Positions 8,682 to 17,817 of a stretch of DNA of 64,000 nucleotides are shown here, one piece after another (the first letter of the stretch is position 1; each line of letters begins with the position of its first letter). A model generated the notes under the pieces. The model was not told where the DNA came from. It did not search any database and was given only the letters and a program-made list of their open reading frames with translations. This DNA comes from an uncultured Bacilli bacterium (GTDB lineage Bacteria > Bacillota_I > Bacilli_A > RF39 > UBA660), in NCBI GenBank assembly GCA_910583745.1, contig CAJTZC010000007.1, forward strand, positions 1 through 64,000, written 5' to 3'. A program made the position numbers and the translations under genes.

Positions 8682-9203
8682 TTAGAATGGTAGGTCGTCA
8701 TCACTCAATACAACTTCTTCGCCAAAGTCTTTGAAAGGGTCATCTCCTGAGACGTCTGTCGTCATCGGAGCAGCTTCTTCTCCCGTAGGGAATGGTACGT
8801 CATCTTCTGGCATAGGCATAGAACCCATATCCATCGAATCCATTGCTGGCGCTTGGTTTGGAACATATGAACCACCTTGTGCACTTGAAGAACGGCTTCC
8901 TAAGAATGTAACGTTGTCTGCAATGACTTCGGTCACATATCTTCTAGTTCCATCCTGTGCATCGTAACTTCTGGATTGAATTCTTCCTTCAATTCCGACA
9001 AGTGAACCTTTTGTACAGAATTTTGCTACATTTTCTGCTTGTCTTCTCCATACGACCACATTTATAAAGTCTGCTACCCTTTCGCCGTTAGCATTTGGCA
9101 TTCTATTAACTGCAACTGTGATTCTCGTAGTAGCTATTCCATTTGGAGTAGTTCTAAGTTCTGGGTCTGCAGTCAATCTTCCCACTAAAATTGTTCTATT
9201 CAT
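8682..9203 (-). CDS. ssb: Single-stranded DNA-binding protein
   Basis: 173 residues with an N-terminal OB fold (MNRTILVGRLTADPELRTT, then FINVVVWRRQAENVA). A flexible Gly/Ser/Met-rich linker and the acidic tip DDDLPF follow; the tip is the docking site for replication and repair partners. Its placement between rpsF and rpsR is the standard Bacillota arrangement. Confidence 0.97.
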   Translation of the reverse strand: MNRTILVGRLTADPELRTTPNGIATTRITVAVNRMPNANGERVADFINVVVWRRQAENVAKFCTKGSLVGIEGRIQSRSYDAQDGTRRYVTEVIADNVTFLGSRSSSAQGGSYVPNQAPAMDSMDMGSMPMPEDDVPFPTGEEAAPMTTDVSGDDPFKDFGEEVVLSDDDLPF

Positions 9204-9212
9204 AATTAACTC

Positions 9213-9503
9213 CTACTCTTCGTCTAATCTTATAATTAAGTGTCTTAAAATGTTTTCGTCCAATCCTAAACGACGATCGAGTTCTTTAACAATCTCGGCA
9301 TTTGCGTTCATATTGAGACAATAGTAAAAACCGTTTTGTTGCTTTTGGATAGTATAGGCAAGTTTTTTTTGTCCCATATCCTTAAAGCTTGTAACTTCAC
9401 CCTTCGCGTCTGTTATCAATTTTTTATAACTGTTAGCTAGGTTAGAAGCTGCGTCGCTTTCCATCGTAGTTTTAACTATGAACATAAGCTCATACTTTTT
9501 CAT
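9213..9503 (-). CDS. rpsF: Ribosomal protein bS6
   Basis: A 30S protein of 96 residues with a ferredoxin-like fold: MKKYELMFIVKTTMES at the start and the conserved AYTIQKQQNGFYYCLNM region. The AAAAGGAGG ribosome-binding site (9511-9519) is near-perfect. A promoter and a structured leader precede it, so it heads the rpsF-ssb-rpsR operon. Confidence 0.97.
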   Translation of the reverse strand: MKKYELMFIVKTTMESDAASNLANSYKKLITDAKGEVTSFKDMGQKKLAYTIQKQQNGFYYCLNMNANAEIVKELDRRLGLDENILRHLIIRLDEE

Positions 9504-9520
9504 AACTACACCTCCTTTTG

Positions 9521-9538
9521 GTCTAATCGGCTTTAGAC
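9521..9538 (-). promoter_or_regulatory. Hairpin in rpsF leader, candidate S6:S18 autoregulatory element
   Basis: The minus-strand leader contains GTCTAA-AGCCGA-TTAGAC just before the ribosome-binding site, so a CCG triplet sits in the loop. Many bacteria repress rpsF translation by binding of the S6:S18 complex to a leader hairpin that exposes CCG. Position and motif fit; the full two-stem motif was not verified. Confidence 0.45.
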
Positions 9539-9574
9539 TTACGCTAAAGCAAAGAGATTTTGCATCTCGAAGGT

Positions 9575-9604
9575 ATTATAGCATTTTCATGAGATAAAAG
9601 TCAA
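9575..9604 (-). promoter_or_regulatory. Promoter of the rpsF-ssb-rpsR operon
   Basis: On the minus strand a TTGACT -35 box (9599-9604) and a perfect TATAAT -10 box (9575-9580) are spaced by 18 bases. Confidence 0.75.
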
Positions 9605-9661
9605 ACCCTATCGAGCTTTTGTGTAGAAATTTTGTATAGGAGATTGGTCTTTAATGGCAAG

Positions 9662-9682
9662 AAAAAAAGATGCTGAACATCT
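9662..9682 (-). terminator. Terminator after the AbgT-family gene
   Basis: The minus strand reads AGATG-TTCAG-CATCT then a T run, eight bases past the transporter stop codon. Confidence 0.7.
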
Positions 9683-9690
9683 CGTATTTT

Positions 9691-11229
9691 CTATAAAATG
9701 GCACTTGCTCCTATGCCCATCGGAATGCCTATGACATATAACAATACCAAAACGGTAATCCAGACGAGAGCAGTTACTCCGCCGTATGGCATGATGTCTT
9801 TAATCGAATCGATGAGACTTATCGGCTTTTCGTCTTCGCTGTATTTGCTCAAGAACGCGATGTATATGACATAGTAAGCCATCAAAGGTGTCAATCCATA
9901 GGTGACACATTCGCTCGCTCTAAATAGAAGTTGGGCGAATTCAGCCGATAATCCGGCGTTCATGAAGACAGGAACTAAGACTCCGCTTAGAATGGACCAA
10001 GCCTGTACTGGTGACGGTAAGATAATCGTCACGATGATGCACATCAAGAATGCAGTCAAGATGAGAGGAATACCTGTCATGTTCGCGTTGGAAATGAAAT
10101 TTCCTATCGAAGCCGTGACGACGGTTCCTATTTCGGTCGCTCTGAAGACAGAGATGAATGTCGACGCAAAGAATATCAAGACGAGCGTACTTCCTATTCC
10201 ATCTAGAGAGTGCCCTAGATAGTTGCATACTTCTTGGTTATTCTTAATCGTGCCCGCTCCCATTCCATAAAAGAGACCACATAGGAAGAAAAATGTCGTA
10301 ATGACGAATACGAATCCTTGGTTGAAAAAGGAATTGTATCCGAACAGCTTATCGATATATAAGGTTTGGCTGTAATCCAATAGGTTTCCTGAAAGCGGTA
10401 AGCCCGGTATGATGTTGTAGACGAATATTAGAATATAGATAACTCCAATCGTCAAACTGAAGATGAGACCTCTCTTTTTCTTTTTGTCTAAATAGAATTC
10501 TTCGTGGTCTTCCTCGATTTCATATTTTCCTAATTTTGGCACGATGATTTTTTCTGTAATCATCGCGACGAGGATGCTCATCAGGATTGTCATTAAAATC
10601 ATGATGAAGATGAAAGCGAAGTTGCTTATCGTATACGTCGCATCGAGAGACAAGGCCGCAAGGTTCGTGTATCCTAACAAGGAAGCATCGATGGAACTCA
10701 GGAATATGTTTATACCGGTTCCACACGTCAAGCCTGCGAAGGCCATGATTATTCCTGCCTTGGGGTTACGCTTTCCGTATTTGAAGAATAAGGCACAGAT
10801 GGGTATCAACATGATGAAGCTTATGTCACCTATGATGCTGGCAATGACGGTGATGAACGATAACACGAGGGTGACGACGAATTTGCTCGTCTTTTGTGTC
10901 ACTAGGGAGAAGAAGGCTTCTAGGAAACCACTCTTGTCCATAATTCCTATTCCTATTAAGGTGATTATGAGCATGCTCAAGGGTGCAAAACTTGCAAAAT
11001 TTGAAACCGATGTCCTAAAAATCATCTTCAATCCAGACAGATTTAAGAGGGAATTTATCAGTACCGTCGTCGTCTCTAAATCTCCTCGGACTGTATTGAC
11101 TGAATTGTAGTTTGCCGATATGCCTAGGCTTCCTAAGATACCGCTTAGTATAATGGTTCCGACGATTAAGATGGCAAAAGCCATAATCGGATGCAGAATG
11201 ATTCTGTTTCTTTTCCGTCGTTTACTCAT
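9691..11229 (-). CDS. AbgT-family transporter
   Basis: A 512-residue polytopic inner-membrane protein with about eleven hydrophobic segments after a basic N-terminus (MSKRRKRNRIILHP). The pattern fits the AbgT family (p-aminobenzoyl-glutamate uptake in E. coli; antimetabolite efflux in some relatives). It includes the two re-entrant hairpin regions, one near GDISFIMLIPICALFFKYG and the other near ILPSPVQAWSILSGVLVPVF. Substrate cannot be assigned. It overlaps the DUF951 gene upstream by eight bases and ends the parA-parB-mscS-DUF951 gene run. Confidence 0.8.
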   Translation of the reverse strand: MSKRRKRNRIILHPIMAFAILIVGTIILSGILGSLGISANYNSVNTVRGDLETTTVLINSLLNLSGLKMIFRTSVSNFASFAPLSMLIITLIGIGIMDKSGFLEAFFSLVTQKTSKFVVTLVLSFITVIASIIGDISFIMLIPICALFFKYGKRNPKAGIIMAFAGLTCGTGINIFLSSIDASLLGYTNLAALSLDATYTISNFAFIFIMILMTILMSILVAMITEKIIVPKLGKYEIEEDHEEFYLDKKKKRGLIFSLTIGVIYILIFVYNIIPGLPLSGNLLDYSQTLYIDKLFGYNSFFNQGFVFVITTFFFLCGLFYGMGAGTIKNNQEVCNYLGHSLDGIGSTLVLIFFASTFISVFRATEIGTVVTASIGNFISNANMTGIPLILTAFLMCIIVTIILPSPVQAWSILSGVLVPVFMNAGLSAEFAQLLFRASECVTYGLTPLMAYYVIYIAFLSKYSEDEKPISLIDSIKDIMPYGGVTALVWITVLVLLYVIGIPMGIGASAIL

Positions 11230-11413
11230 CTTTCTTCACCACTTTCTTCATCTTTTTGTTGAACTCTAATCTATCCATCATTATTTCGTGGTTGCAGCCG
11301 CAGCACTTAAGCTTTAGGTCTACCCCTAATCTCGTGATGGACCAGTTTTTAGAACCGCATGCATGGGGCTTTTTCATTTCAACTATCGTTCCTATTTTTA
11401 TTTCATTTTTCAT
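11222..11413 (-). CDS. DUF951 family protein
   Basis: A 63-residue basic protein with the full DUF951 pattern: VEMKKPHACGSKNW, then LKLKCCGCNHEIMMDR with its CxxC-type pair, which is probably metal-binding. Function is unknown. The gene commonly sits beside parB/mscS in Bacillota, as here, and it overlaps both neighbours, so it is in the same operon. Confidence 0.88.
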   Translation of the reverse strand: MKNEIKIGTIVEMKKPHACGSKNWSITRLGVDLKLKCCGCNHEIMMDRLEFNKKMKKVVKKDE

Positions 11414-12206
11414 TGTGTACCTCTATTTGAGTGTATGGTATTTTAATTTTGTTTTTGTCGTATTTTATCTTAATCATTCTCAAAATCTCTCGCCGATATT
11501 CCCAGACTTTGCCTGGACTACAAGCTATTCTAATCCCATAGTCGATGCATGAATCTTTCAGTTCTACTACACCGATATAGGAAGTTTCTTCTTGGTTCAT
11601 CGTCGGCCATGTCTTTATTTCTTCTACGATTTCGTTGAGTACTTTTTCGACTTTTTCGATTTTCTCTTCGTATGCTGTTGGGGCGATTATCAGATTGGAC
11701 GCCGCTTTCTGTGAGAGATTTTTGACTTCGGTGATGTTTCTGTTCGCGACGATGAGGACTTCTCCGTCGACATTCATGATTTTCGTCGATTTGAGGCCCA
11801 GTTCGATGACTTGTCCTTTGAAGTCGTTTAGATTTATCGTATCTCCGACGACAAAGTAGTTGTCCATGATAATAGAAGCTCCACTTATGACATCTTTTAA
11901 GGTATCTTGTAGCGATAAAGCTCCCACCGCAGACGCAATTCCTAAACTTGCGATGAAGGAATTGACGTTTACTCCATATAAATCGAGAATGGAAATTACA
12001 GAAATCATGATTATCAAAATTTTTAGAATGTTTTTTAACAGCTCTACGACCGTCTTTTTTCTCTTTCTATCGAATTCGTTTTTCCCTTTGGAGAAGGCTC
12101 TCTCTAAGAGGATTTTGAGAATGCGATAGGCTAAATATGAAAAGATGAGAATGAGAAGGGGCCCTATCACTTCTTTTTTTAGGAAAATTTCTAAAAACTT
12201 GAGCAT
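11403..12206 (-). CDS. MscS-family small-conductance mechanosensitive channel
   Basis: 267 residues. Two or three N-terminal transmembrane helices end with the pore-lining region GIASAVGALSLQDTLKDVISG near residue 100. The beta domain follows (GDTINLNDFKGQVIELGLKSTKI), then the alpha/beta C-terminal domain. Such channels open under hypo-osmotic membrane tension to release solutes. It lies two bases downstream of parB, the yyaF-spo0J-type arrangement known in Bacillus. Confidence 0.92.
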   Translation of the reverse strand: MLKFLEIFLKKEVIGPLLILIFSYLAYRILKILLERAFSKGKNEFDRKRKKTVVELLKNILKILIIMISVISILDLYGVNVNSFIASLGIASAVGALSLQDTLKDVISGASIIMDNYFVVGDTINLNDFKGQVIELGLKSTKIMNVDGEVLIVANRNITEVKNLSQKAASNLIIAPTAYEEKIEKVEKVLNEIVEEIKTWPTMNQEETSYIGVVELKDSCIDYGIRIACSPGKVWEYRREILRMIKIKYDKNKIKIPYTQIEVHNEK

Positions 12207-12208
12207 CT

Positions 12209-13096
12209 TTATTCACCGTCCACGTCTATGTCGATGATTTCGAGAATTCTAGCGAGGTCTTCGTCGCTGTCAAACGGTATCGTGACTTTTTTTGCTGAGA
12301 TGGTGACTCTCGTTCCAATTTTTTCACGCATGGCATTCTCATATATCGAATAGATTCTATTTAAAGGTACTACTCTCGTTATTTTATGTTTTTTGGCAAT
12401 TTCCGTGCCTTTGGAGATAACTTCTAACTCGCGGACACTCATCCCGTTGTTCACGATGCGGTATGCGAGCGCTGTCACGTAGTCTGGGTCTTCCATCTTG
12501 GATAAGATTTTGGCATGAGCCATACTTATCTTTTTCTCTGAGACGAGCCTTTTCACTTCTTCTGGAAGGTTGACTAGACCTAACACGTTCGTGATGTAGC
12601 TTCTACTCTTACTCACTTTTTTAGCCAGTTCTTCCTGTGTGATAGAAGTTCTTTTTATCATGTTTGAATAGGCTTCGGCTTCTTCGATAGGGTTTAAATC
12701 TTCTCTTTGAATGTTCTCTAAAAGAGCGACTTCCATCATCTCTTCATCGGTAAAGTCTCTTACGATGGCAGGAATTTCTGTGTAACCGGCCAGTTTTGCA
12801 GCTTTGGTTCTTCTTTCTCCTGCGACGAGTTCATAGCCTTTGATGCTCTTTTTGACAATGATTGGCTGAAAGAGCCCGTGTTCTTTTATCGACTCGGATA
12901 ATTCTTGTAATTTTTCTTCGTCAAAAACAATTCTCGGCTGAAAGGGATTGCTCCTTATCTCGCTTATCGGTATGTTTTTAATATCTTTCTCGGTGGCCGA
13001 ATCGATTATCTCTTTTTCGACACTGTCGAAGTTGATGTTTTCACTGTTGAAAAGTTGTTCTAGTCCTATGCCTAGAGCTTTTCTTTTAGTTTCCAT
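12209..13096 (-). CDS. parB: Chromosome-partitioning protein ParB (Spo0J)
   Basis: A CTP-dependent clamp that loads at parS and spreads over origin DNA. The 295 residues include the N-terminal CTP-binding domain (NPFQPRIVFDEEKLQEL and the VAGERRTKAAKLAG box) and the HTH (TQEELAKKVSKSRSYITNVL). In the HTH the first parS/Noc-discriminating position is Arg (KSR, ParB-like; Noc has Gln). The next two known positions are Val and Asn, differing from both the classical ParB Thr/Ala and the Noc Lys/Arg. It overlaps parA by eleven bases. Its targets are the parS sites at the right end of this window. Confidence 0.92.
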   Translation of the reverse strand: METKRKALGIGLEQLFNSENINFDSVEKEIIDSATEKDIKNIPISEIRSNPFQPRIVFDEEKLQELSESIKEHGLFQPIIVKKSIKGYELVAGERRTKAAKLAGYTEIPAIVRDFTDEEMMEVALLENIQREDLNPIEEAEAYSNMIKRTSITQEELAKKVSKSRSYITNVLGLVNLPEEVKRLVSEKKISMAHAKILSKMEDPDYVTALAYRIVNNGMSVRELEVISKGTEIAKKHKITRVVPLNRIYSIYENAMREKIGTRVTISAKKVTIPFDSDEDLARILEIIDIDVDGE

Positions 13097-13871
13097 CTCT
13101 TTCGATTACCTCCTTTGCTAGATTTAAGTATGCTTCAGTGGCTCTACAAAGTGGGTCATATTCGCATATCGGTTTGCCGTGGCTCGGAGCTTCCACGAGT
13201 CGTACCAATCTCGGTATTATCGTATTGAATACTTTGTCTCCGAAGAACTTTCTCACCTGTTCGACAACTTCTAAGCCCAGATTTGTTCGCGAGTCGAGCA
13301 AGGTCAAAAGCACGCCTTCGATGGTAAGATTCGGGTTCAATTTTGTCTGTGTCATGATGATTGTATTGAGAAGTTGGGCGACTCCTTCGAGAGCAAAGAA
13401 TTCGCATTGTACTGGAATTAAAACTGAGTTGCTCGCGACGAGGGCATTTAGTGTGTTCAAACCCAAAGATGGTGGACAATCGATGATGATGTAGTCGAAA
13501 TTTTCTTGCACTTTGACGATGGCATTTTTGAGCTGCTCGTTTTTCTTAAATTCTGGGTCTTTGTATTCCATTTGTATCAATTCTGTGCTGAGACCTGCTA
13601 GATTTATCGTCGCCGGCAAAATGAAAAGATTTTTAAACTTGGTCCTTATAATCGCATCGGTGATTTCACATTTTCCCGTCAGGACATCGTATGCACTCGC
13701 TTGAATCGTTCCCTTGTTAATCCCGAGGCCCGTCGATGCATTTCCCTGTTGGTCTAAGTCGATGAGTAAAACCTTTTTGCCGAGTTTTCCTAAAGATGCA
13801 GCTAGATTGATACTCGTCGTCGTTTTTCCTACGCCGCCTTTTTGATTAACTAAAGAAATAATTTTTGCCAT
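13086..13871 (-). CDS. parA: Chromosome-partitioning ATPase ParA (Soj)
   Basis: A Walker-type ATPase, about 261 residues, starting MAKIISLVNQKGGVGKTTT, which contains the deviant Walker A motif with the signature Lys. Walker B is DYIIIDCPPSLG and a C-terminal helix follows. With ParB it segregates origins and, in Bacillus, regulates DnaA. ATG 13871 is preferred over the codon at 13889 because a GGTGTGG ribosome-binding site precedes it and the protein then starts like the family. Confidence 0.95.
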   Translation of the reverse strand: MAKIISLVNQKGGVGKTTTSINLAASLGKLGKKVLLIDLDQQGNASTGLGINKGTIQASAYDVLTGKCEITDAIIRTKFKNLFILPATINLAGLSTELIQMEYKDPEFKKNEQLKNAIVKVQENFDYIIIDCPPSLGLNTLNALVASNSVLIPVQCEFFALEGVAQLLNTIIMTQTKLNPNLTIEGVLLTLLDSRTNLGLEVVEQVRKFFGDKVFNTIIPRLVRLVEAPSHGKPICEYDPLCRATEAYLNLAKEVIERDGN

Positions 13872-14031
13872 CTCATACCACACCTTCATTAATGTTATTT
13901 CTTAAATATTTTACCATATTTATTTTTAGAAGTACATAAGCTTTTCACTAAAATATAAATATAAACTGAATAGCCAATCGATTTCATTTTTATTCGTGGT
14001 GGTCTTTTTCTATTTTCGGTTTGTGAAGAAC

Positions 14032-14052
14032 AAAAAAAGCAGATTATTCTGC
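14032..14052 (-). terminator. Terminator of ftsH
   Basis: The minus strand has GCAGA-ATAA-TCTGC followed by seven T, overlapping the last codons of ftsH. Confidence 0.75.
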
Positions 14053-15939
14053 CTCTTCTGTATCGATGGATTCGTCTTTTTTTTCTTCGTATTTTGAAAG
14101 TTTTCCTGTCGTGACGAGTTCATCTATTTCTTCTTTTGTAATCGTCTCATGCTCTATGAGCGTGTCGCTTATCAAAGTGACGAGTTTTTTGTTCTCTTTG
14201 ATAATTTTTGTCGCTTCTTTGTAGCATGAATCGACGATTTTTCTCACTTCTGTATCGATTTCTAATGCAACTTGGTCTGAGAAGTTTTTGGCTTTGTCGT
14301 AGTCTCTTCCTAAGAAAACGTTTCCTTGTCTCGTCTCTAGTTGGACTGGACCTAAATCACTCATTCCGTATTCTGTGACCATGGCACGAGCAATTTTGGT
14401 TGCGCGACTGAAGTCGTCGGATGCTCCTGTGGAAATCTCTCCGAATAGGAGTTCTTCACTAACGCGTCCTCCAAGAAGACCTACGATTTGGGCAATCAAT
14501 TCTTTTTTCGTCGCCAAATTCATGTGTTCATCTTTTGGAAGCATCATCGTATAACCGCCGGCCATTCCACGAGGAATAATCGTGATTTTGTGTACTTCTT
14601 GTGCATCTTCGAGTTTGAGACCGATTACGGCGTGACCGGCTTCGTGAAGACTGACAAGTTTCTTCTCTTTATCTGTTATCTTTCTAGATACTTTTGCTGG
14701 TCCCATCAATACGCGGTCTGTCGCTTCGTCGATTTCGTCCATCGTGATGGCTGGTTTATTTCTTCTTACTGTAAGCAATGCTGCTTCGTTGAGTAAGTTC
14801 TCTAAATCGGCTCCACTGAAGCCTGGAGTACGTTTTGACAAGTTTTTAATTTTTACGTCTTTTGCAAATTTTTTATTTCTAGCATGCACTTCGAGAATCG
14901 CTTCTCTCTCCTCTGCGTCTGGTAAGTTGACTGTGACTTGTCTATCGAAACGTCCAGGTCTCAATAGTGCTGGATCTAAGACGTCAGGTCTATTCGTTGC
15001 AGCGATGATGATGATACCTTCGTTTGCTCCGAATCCGTCCATCTCCGTCAAGAGCTGGTTCAAAGTCTGTTCTCTTTCGTCATGTCCTCCGCCGATTCCT
15101 GTACCACGTTGGCGTCCTACGGCATCGATTTCGTCGATGAATATCAAACATGGAGCATTGTGCTTCGCTTCTTTGAACATATCTCTTACACGGCTCGCAC
15201 CGACACCGACGAACAATTCGACGAAATCTGAACCACTGATATAATAGAATGGTACGTTCGCTTCTCCTGCGACAGCCTTCGCTAATAACGTTTTACCTGT
15301 TCCTGGAGGACCTACTAGAAGGACTCCCTTTGGTATGCGTGCACCCAATTTTTGGAATTTTTTAGGGTTCTTTAAGAAGTCTATCAGTTCTGCTACTTCT
15401 TCTTTTTCTTCCTTAAGACCTGCTACGTCGGAGAATTTTACTTTTCCTCCGTCGGCATTCAATTTTGCTGTGCTGCGTCCGAAATCCATAGATTTGTTGT
15501 TGCCACTCGTTATCTTTGAGAATAGATACATCGTCGCAACGACCAAAATGACAATCGGCAATATTTCGAATGCAAGTGTCAAAATTGTACTGTTACCTGG
15601 ATCTTTGTTTGTCTTTACTTTGAATTCCATCGTGTCTGCGTATGCGAGAACTCTTTCAATCAGTACGTCAGAGTATGGAACTTCTACTTTGAAGTTCTCG
15701 GTCTTTTTGTACCCTTTTAAGTTTCCTTTGATTTCATACACTCCGGAACCTGCGTTAGGAGTAAGTTCTAATTCCTCGACTTCTCCATTAGTTACTTTTT
15801 CGATGAATTCATCGTAGGTAAACTTGTGGGTCTCGTATCGAGAGGCTCCATAGTAGAATACGGCACCTATCATGAAGGCAATCAATATGCCGTACATCAC
15901 TAAAGATTTCACCATATTATTGTTATTGTTTCTTTTCAT
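14044..15939 (-). CDS. ftsH: ATP-dependent zinc metalloprotease FtsH
   Basis: A membrane-anchored AAA+ protease that degrades unassembled or regulatory membrane proteins. About 631 residues. An N-terminal transmembrane helix, an extracytoplasmic domain and a second helix (ILPIVILVVATMYLFSKI) come first. The AAA module has Walker A GPPGTGKT, Walker B CLIFIDEIDAVG and an SRH region. The zinc protease motif is HEAGH near residue 425. The tail is acidic. The ATG overlaps the tilS stop (TGATG), so translation is coupled. hprT, usually between tilS and ftsH, is absent. Confidence 0.97.
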   Translation of the reverse strand: MKRNNNNNMVKSLVMYGILIAFMIGAVFYYGASRYETHKFTYDEFIEKVTNGEVEELELTPNAGSGVYEIKGNLKGYKKTENFKVEVPYSDVLIERVLAYADTMEFKVKTNKDPGNSTILTLAFEILPIVILVVATMYLFSKITSGNNKSMDFGRSTAKLNADGGKVKFSDVAGLKEEKEEVAELIDFLKNPKKFQKLGARIPKGVLLVGPPGTGKTLLAKAVAGEANVPFYYISGSDFVELFVGVGASRVRDMFKEAKHNAPCLIFIDEIDAVGRQRGTGIGGGHDEREQTLNQLLTEMDGFGANEGIIIIAATNRPDVLDPALLRPGRFDRQVTVNLPDAEEREAILEVHARNKKFAKDVKIKNLSKRTPGFSGADLENLLNEAALLTVRRNKPAITMDEIDEATDRVLMGPAKVSRKITDKEKKLVSLHEAGHAVIGLKLEDAQEVHKITIIPRGMAGGYTMMLPKDEHMNLATKKELIAQIVGLLGGRVSEELLFGEISTGASDDFSRATKIARAMVTEYGMSDLGPVQLETRQGNVFLGRDYDKAKNFSDQVALEIDTEVRKIVDSCYKEATKIIKENKKLVTLISDTLIEHETITKEEIDELVTTGKLSKYEEKKDESIDTEEAE

Positions 15940-17255
15940 CAAAATTTTCCTTTCTTTGTGTACTTAAGTATTATATCATACTTTTGTCCTTTTTCATTAT
16001 TAAATTTGCTTTTTCGTAAACCTGGAAGCCAAATTATACGGTCTTGAGAGTCTACTAAGATGGGATAGTCTTCTCTTTGGGACGGAGAAACTTTCTCGTC
16101 GATGAAGATATCGCTTATCTTTTTGGTACCAGACATATTTTTTATCGCCACGCGGTCTGTCGATTTTCGTGTCCTCACATATAGGGGTAATTCTAAATCT
16201 TCAGAATTTAATCTCGTCGTGTAGTTCGATGTGTCGTCCTCGTCCTCGACGATTTCGATGGTATCGCCATTCGGAAGGATTGTAATCGGTTCGAGTTTTA
16301 TGCGGTATTTTTTTGTCGCGGTGGGTCTCTCTATTTTTAGGATGTCGTATTCCCTTAGGGCTTTGTATCCGAGAGGCAGGTCTAAGGAGAAGTTTTTGTC
16401 TTTTTGGATATTTTCTCGTATCGATTCGATGTGGAAAACTTTTAAGTTATCCACAGCATCTCCATAAATCTTTTTCAACAGGTGCTCCACTATTTTTTTT
16501 TGCATGTAATTTTCTTCTTTTTGGAAAAGTGTCAAATCGATTTGATTCGGTTCCTTCAAACACCTTATACATGCCTGCTCGACTTGGCTCTCTATAAAGT
16601 TCGATGCTTCTTCTATCTCTTCTGAATATTTTAAGAACTTTAAATGTGCCTCTCTATTTTCTTCTTTTAAAAAGGGGAGCATGCGATGCCTGAATCTGTT
16701 TCTCGTGTAGTCGTCTTGTAAGTTTGTCGCATCGAGAACGAACGGAATCTCGTTTTCTTTTACATACTCTTCGATTTCTTCTTTTGTATAGAAGATGAGG
16801 GGTTTTGCAAAGATAAGTTTTTTTTCTCTATAACACTTTGTAAATCCGGCATAACCCTTTAAATAGGAACCTCGCGTCAATCGCATCAGTATGGTCTCCA
16901 TCAAATCGTCGCAATGATGTGCGGTCATGATATAAGGAGTATCGTATTTTTGAGCGAGCTCCTTATAAAATGTATATCTTTTCTCTCGGTAGTATGATTC
17001 GCTTTGCTTTTGCTTTTTTTCGAGCTCCAATCCTTCAAAAATGATACCTCTTTCTTCGCAGTATTGTTTCATAAAGAGGTATTCATCGGCACTCTCTTTT
17101 CGTATGTTGTGGTTTACATGTGCACAAATTATTCGATAGTTGTGTCTACATAGAAGGTCTAAGAGGCACATGGAATCTGGTCCACCCGAACAGCCCAAGA
17201 TGATGCATTTTTGGCCAATTTGCAATTGTTCTAGGAATTTTATACTTTTGTCCAT
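15939..17255 (-). CDS. tilS: tRNA(Ile)-lysidine synthase
   Basis: Forms lysidine at C34 of the AUA-reading tRNA-Ile2, an essential reaction. It is an N-type PP-loop ATPase with the motif GCSGGPDSMCLL near residue 25 and HHCDDLMETILMRL further on. A TilS substrate-binding domain and a C-terminal domain (TRKSTDRVAIKNMSGTKKI, then WLPGLRKS) follow. ATG 17255 was chosen for its AAAGGGG site seven bases upstream. The TGA stop overlaps ftsH, which also shows TGA is used as a stop here. Confidence 0.95.
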   Translation of the reverse strand: MDKSIKFLEQLQIGQKCIILGCSGGPDSMCLLDLLCRHNYRIICAHVNHNIRKESADEYLFMKQYCEERGIIFEGLELEKKQKQSESYYREKRYTFYKELAQKYDTPYIMTAHHCDDLMETILMRLTRGSYLKGYAGFTKCYREKKLIFAKPLIFYTKEEIEEYVKENEIPFVLDATNLQDDYTRNRFRHRMLPFLKEENREAHLKFLKYSEEIEEASNFIESQVEQACIRCLKEPNQIDLTLFQKEENYMQKKIVEHLLKKIYGDAVDNLKVFHIESIRENIQKDKNFSLDLPLGYKALREYDILKIERPTATKKYRIKLEPITILPNGDTIEIVEDEDDTSNYTTRLNSEDLELPLYVRTRKSTDRVAIKNMSGTKKISDIFIDEKVSPSQREDYPILVDSQDRIIWLPGLRKSKFNNEKGQKYDIILKYTKKGKF

Positions 17256-17413
17256 TCGCATGCCCCTTTCATTGAGTTATTCTACATGGTTTGTCCTTTT
17301 TTTTCAACTGTTTCTTGTAGAAAAAAAAGAAGATGTCTTCCTTCGTGTATTTCTGTTTCTAAATTGCATTCTTTTATTCTGTAAGTTTTTCTCTTCTTCG
17401 ATGATTTATCGTG

Positions 17414-17764
17414 TCACTCTTTTTCCAAATCTAGGTCGTCGAACGCGCCTAAATCCATCACTTCAAAGCCTAAGTCTGTCAACATCTCAAGAGCAATCGC
17501 ACTTCGTCTTCCGCTTCTGCAATAAACTAAAACGGTTTTATCTGTGTCGATGTCAATTGTGTCGTCGATTTCGTCGTAAGGGACGTTCATAGAGCCTACG
17601 ACGTGTCCTTCCTCGTATTCTTCTTCGGTGCGAACATCGAGTATCACATAATTGTCCTCTTCGAGAATTCTTTTTAGCATGTCTTCTTTACTCTCTTTTG
17701 ATGTATTTCCGCATCCACACATCGACACAAGACACAGCAAAAGGATTATTACTTTCTTTAGCAT
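17414..17764 (-). CDS. Rhodanese-like domain lipoprotein
   Basis: About 116 residues. The N-terminus is a lipoprotein signal with lipobox VSMC followed by GCGN, so it should be lipid-anchored outside the membrane. One rhodanese domain follows: VILDVRTEEEYEEGHVVGSMNVP and the active-site loop CRSGRRS with an intact catalytic Cys. Extracytoplasmic rhodaneses handle sulfane sulfur or persulfide relay; the substrate here is unknown. Neighbours give no pathway. Confidence 0.85.
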   Translation of the reverse strand: MLKKVIILLLCLVSMCGCGNTSKESKEDMLKRILEEDNYVILDVRTEEEYEEGHVVGSMNVPYDEIDDTIDIDTDKTVLVYCRSGRRSAIALEMLTDLGFEVMDLGAFDDLDLEKE

Positions 17765-17817
17765 GTTTACCACCGTAAAAAATTATACTCGATGACGACG
17801 AGAAAGGCAAGATGAAC

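Noticed and set aside
14744..15244. Plus-strand open frame of 166 codons
   Set aside because: Antisense shadow of ftsH with a low-complexity, serine-rich translation.
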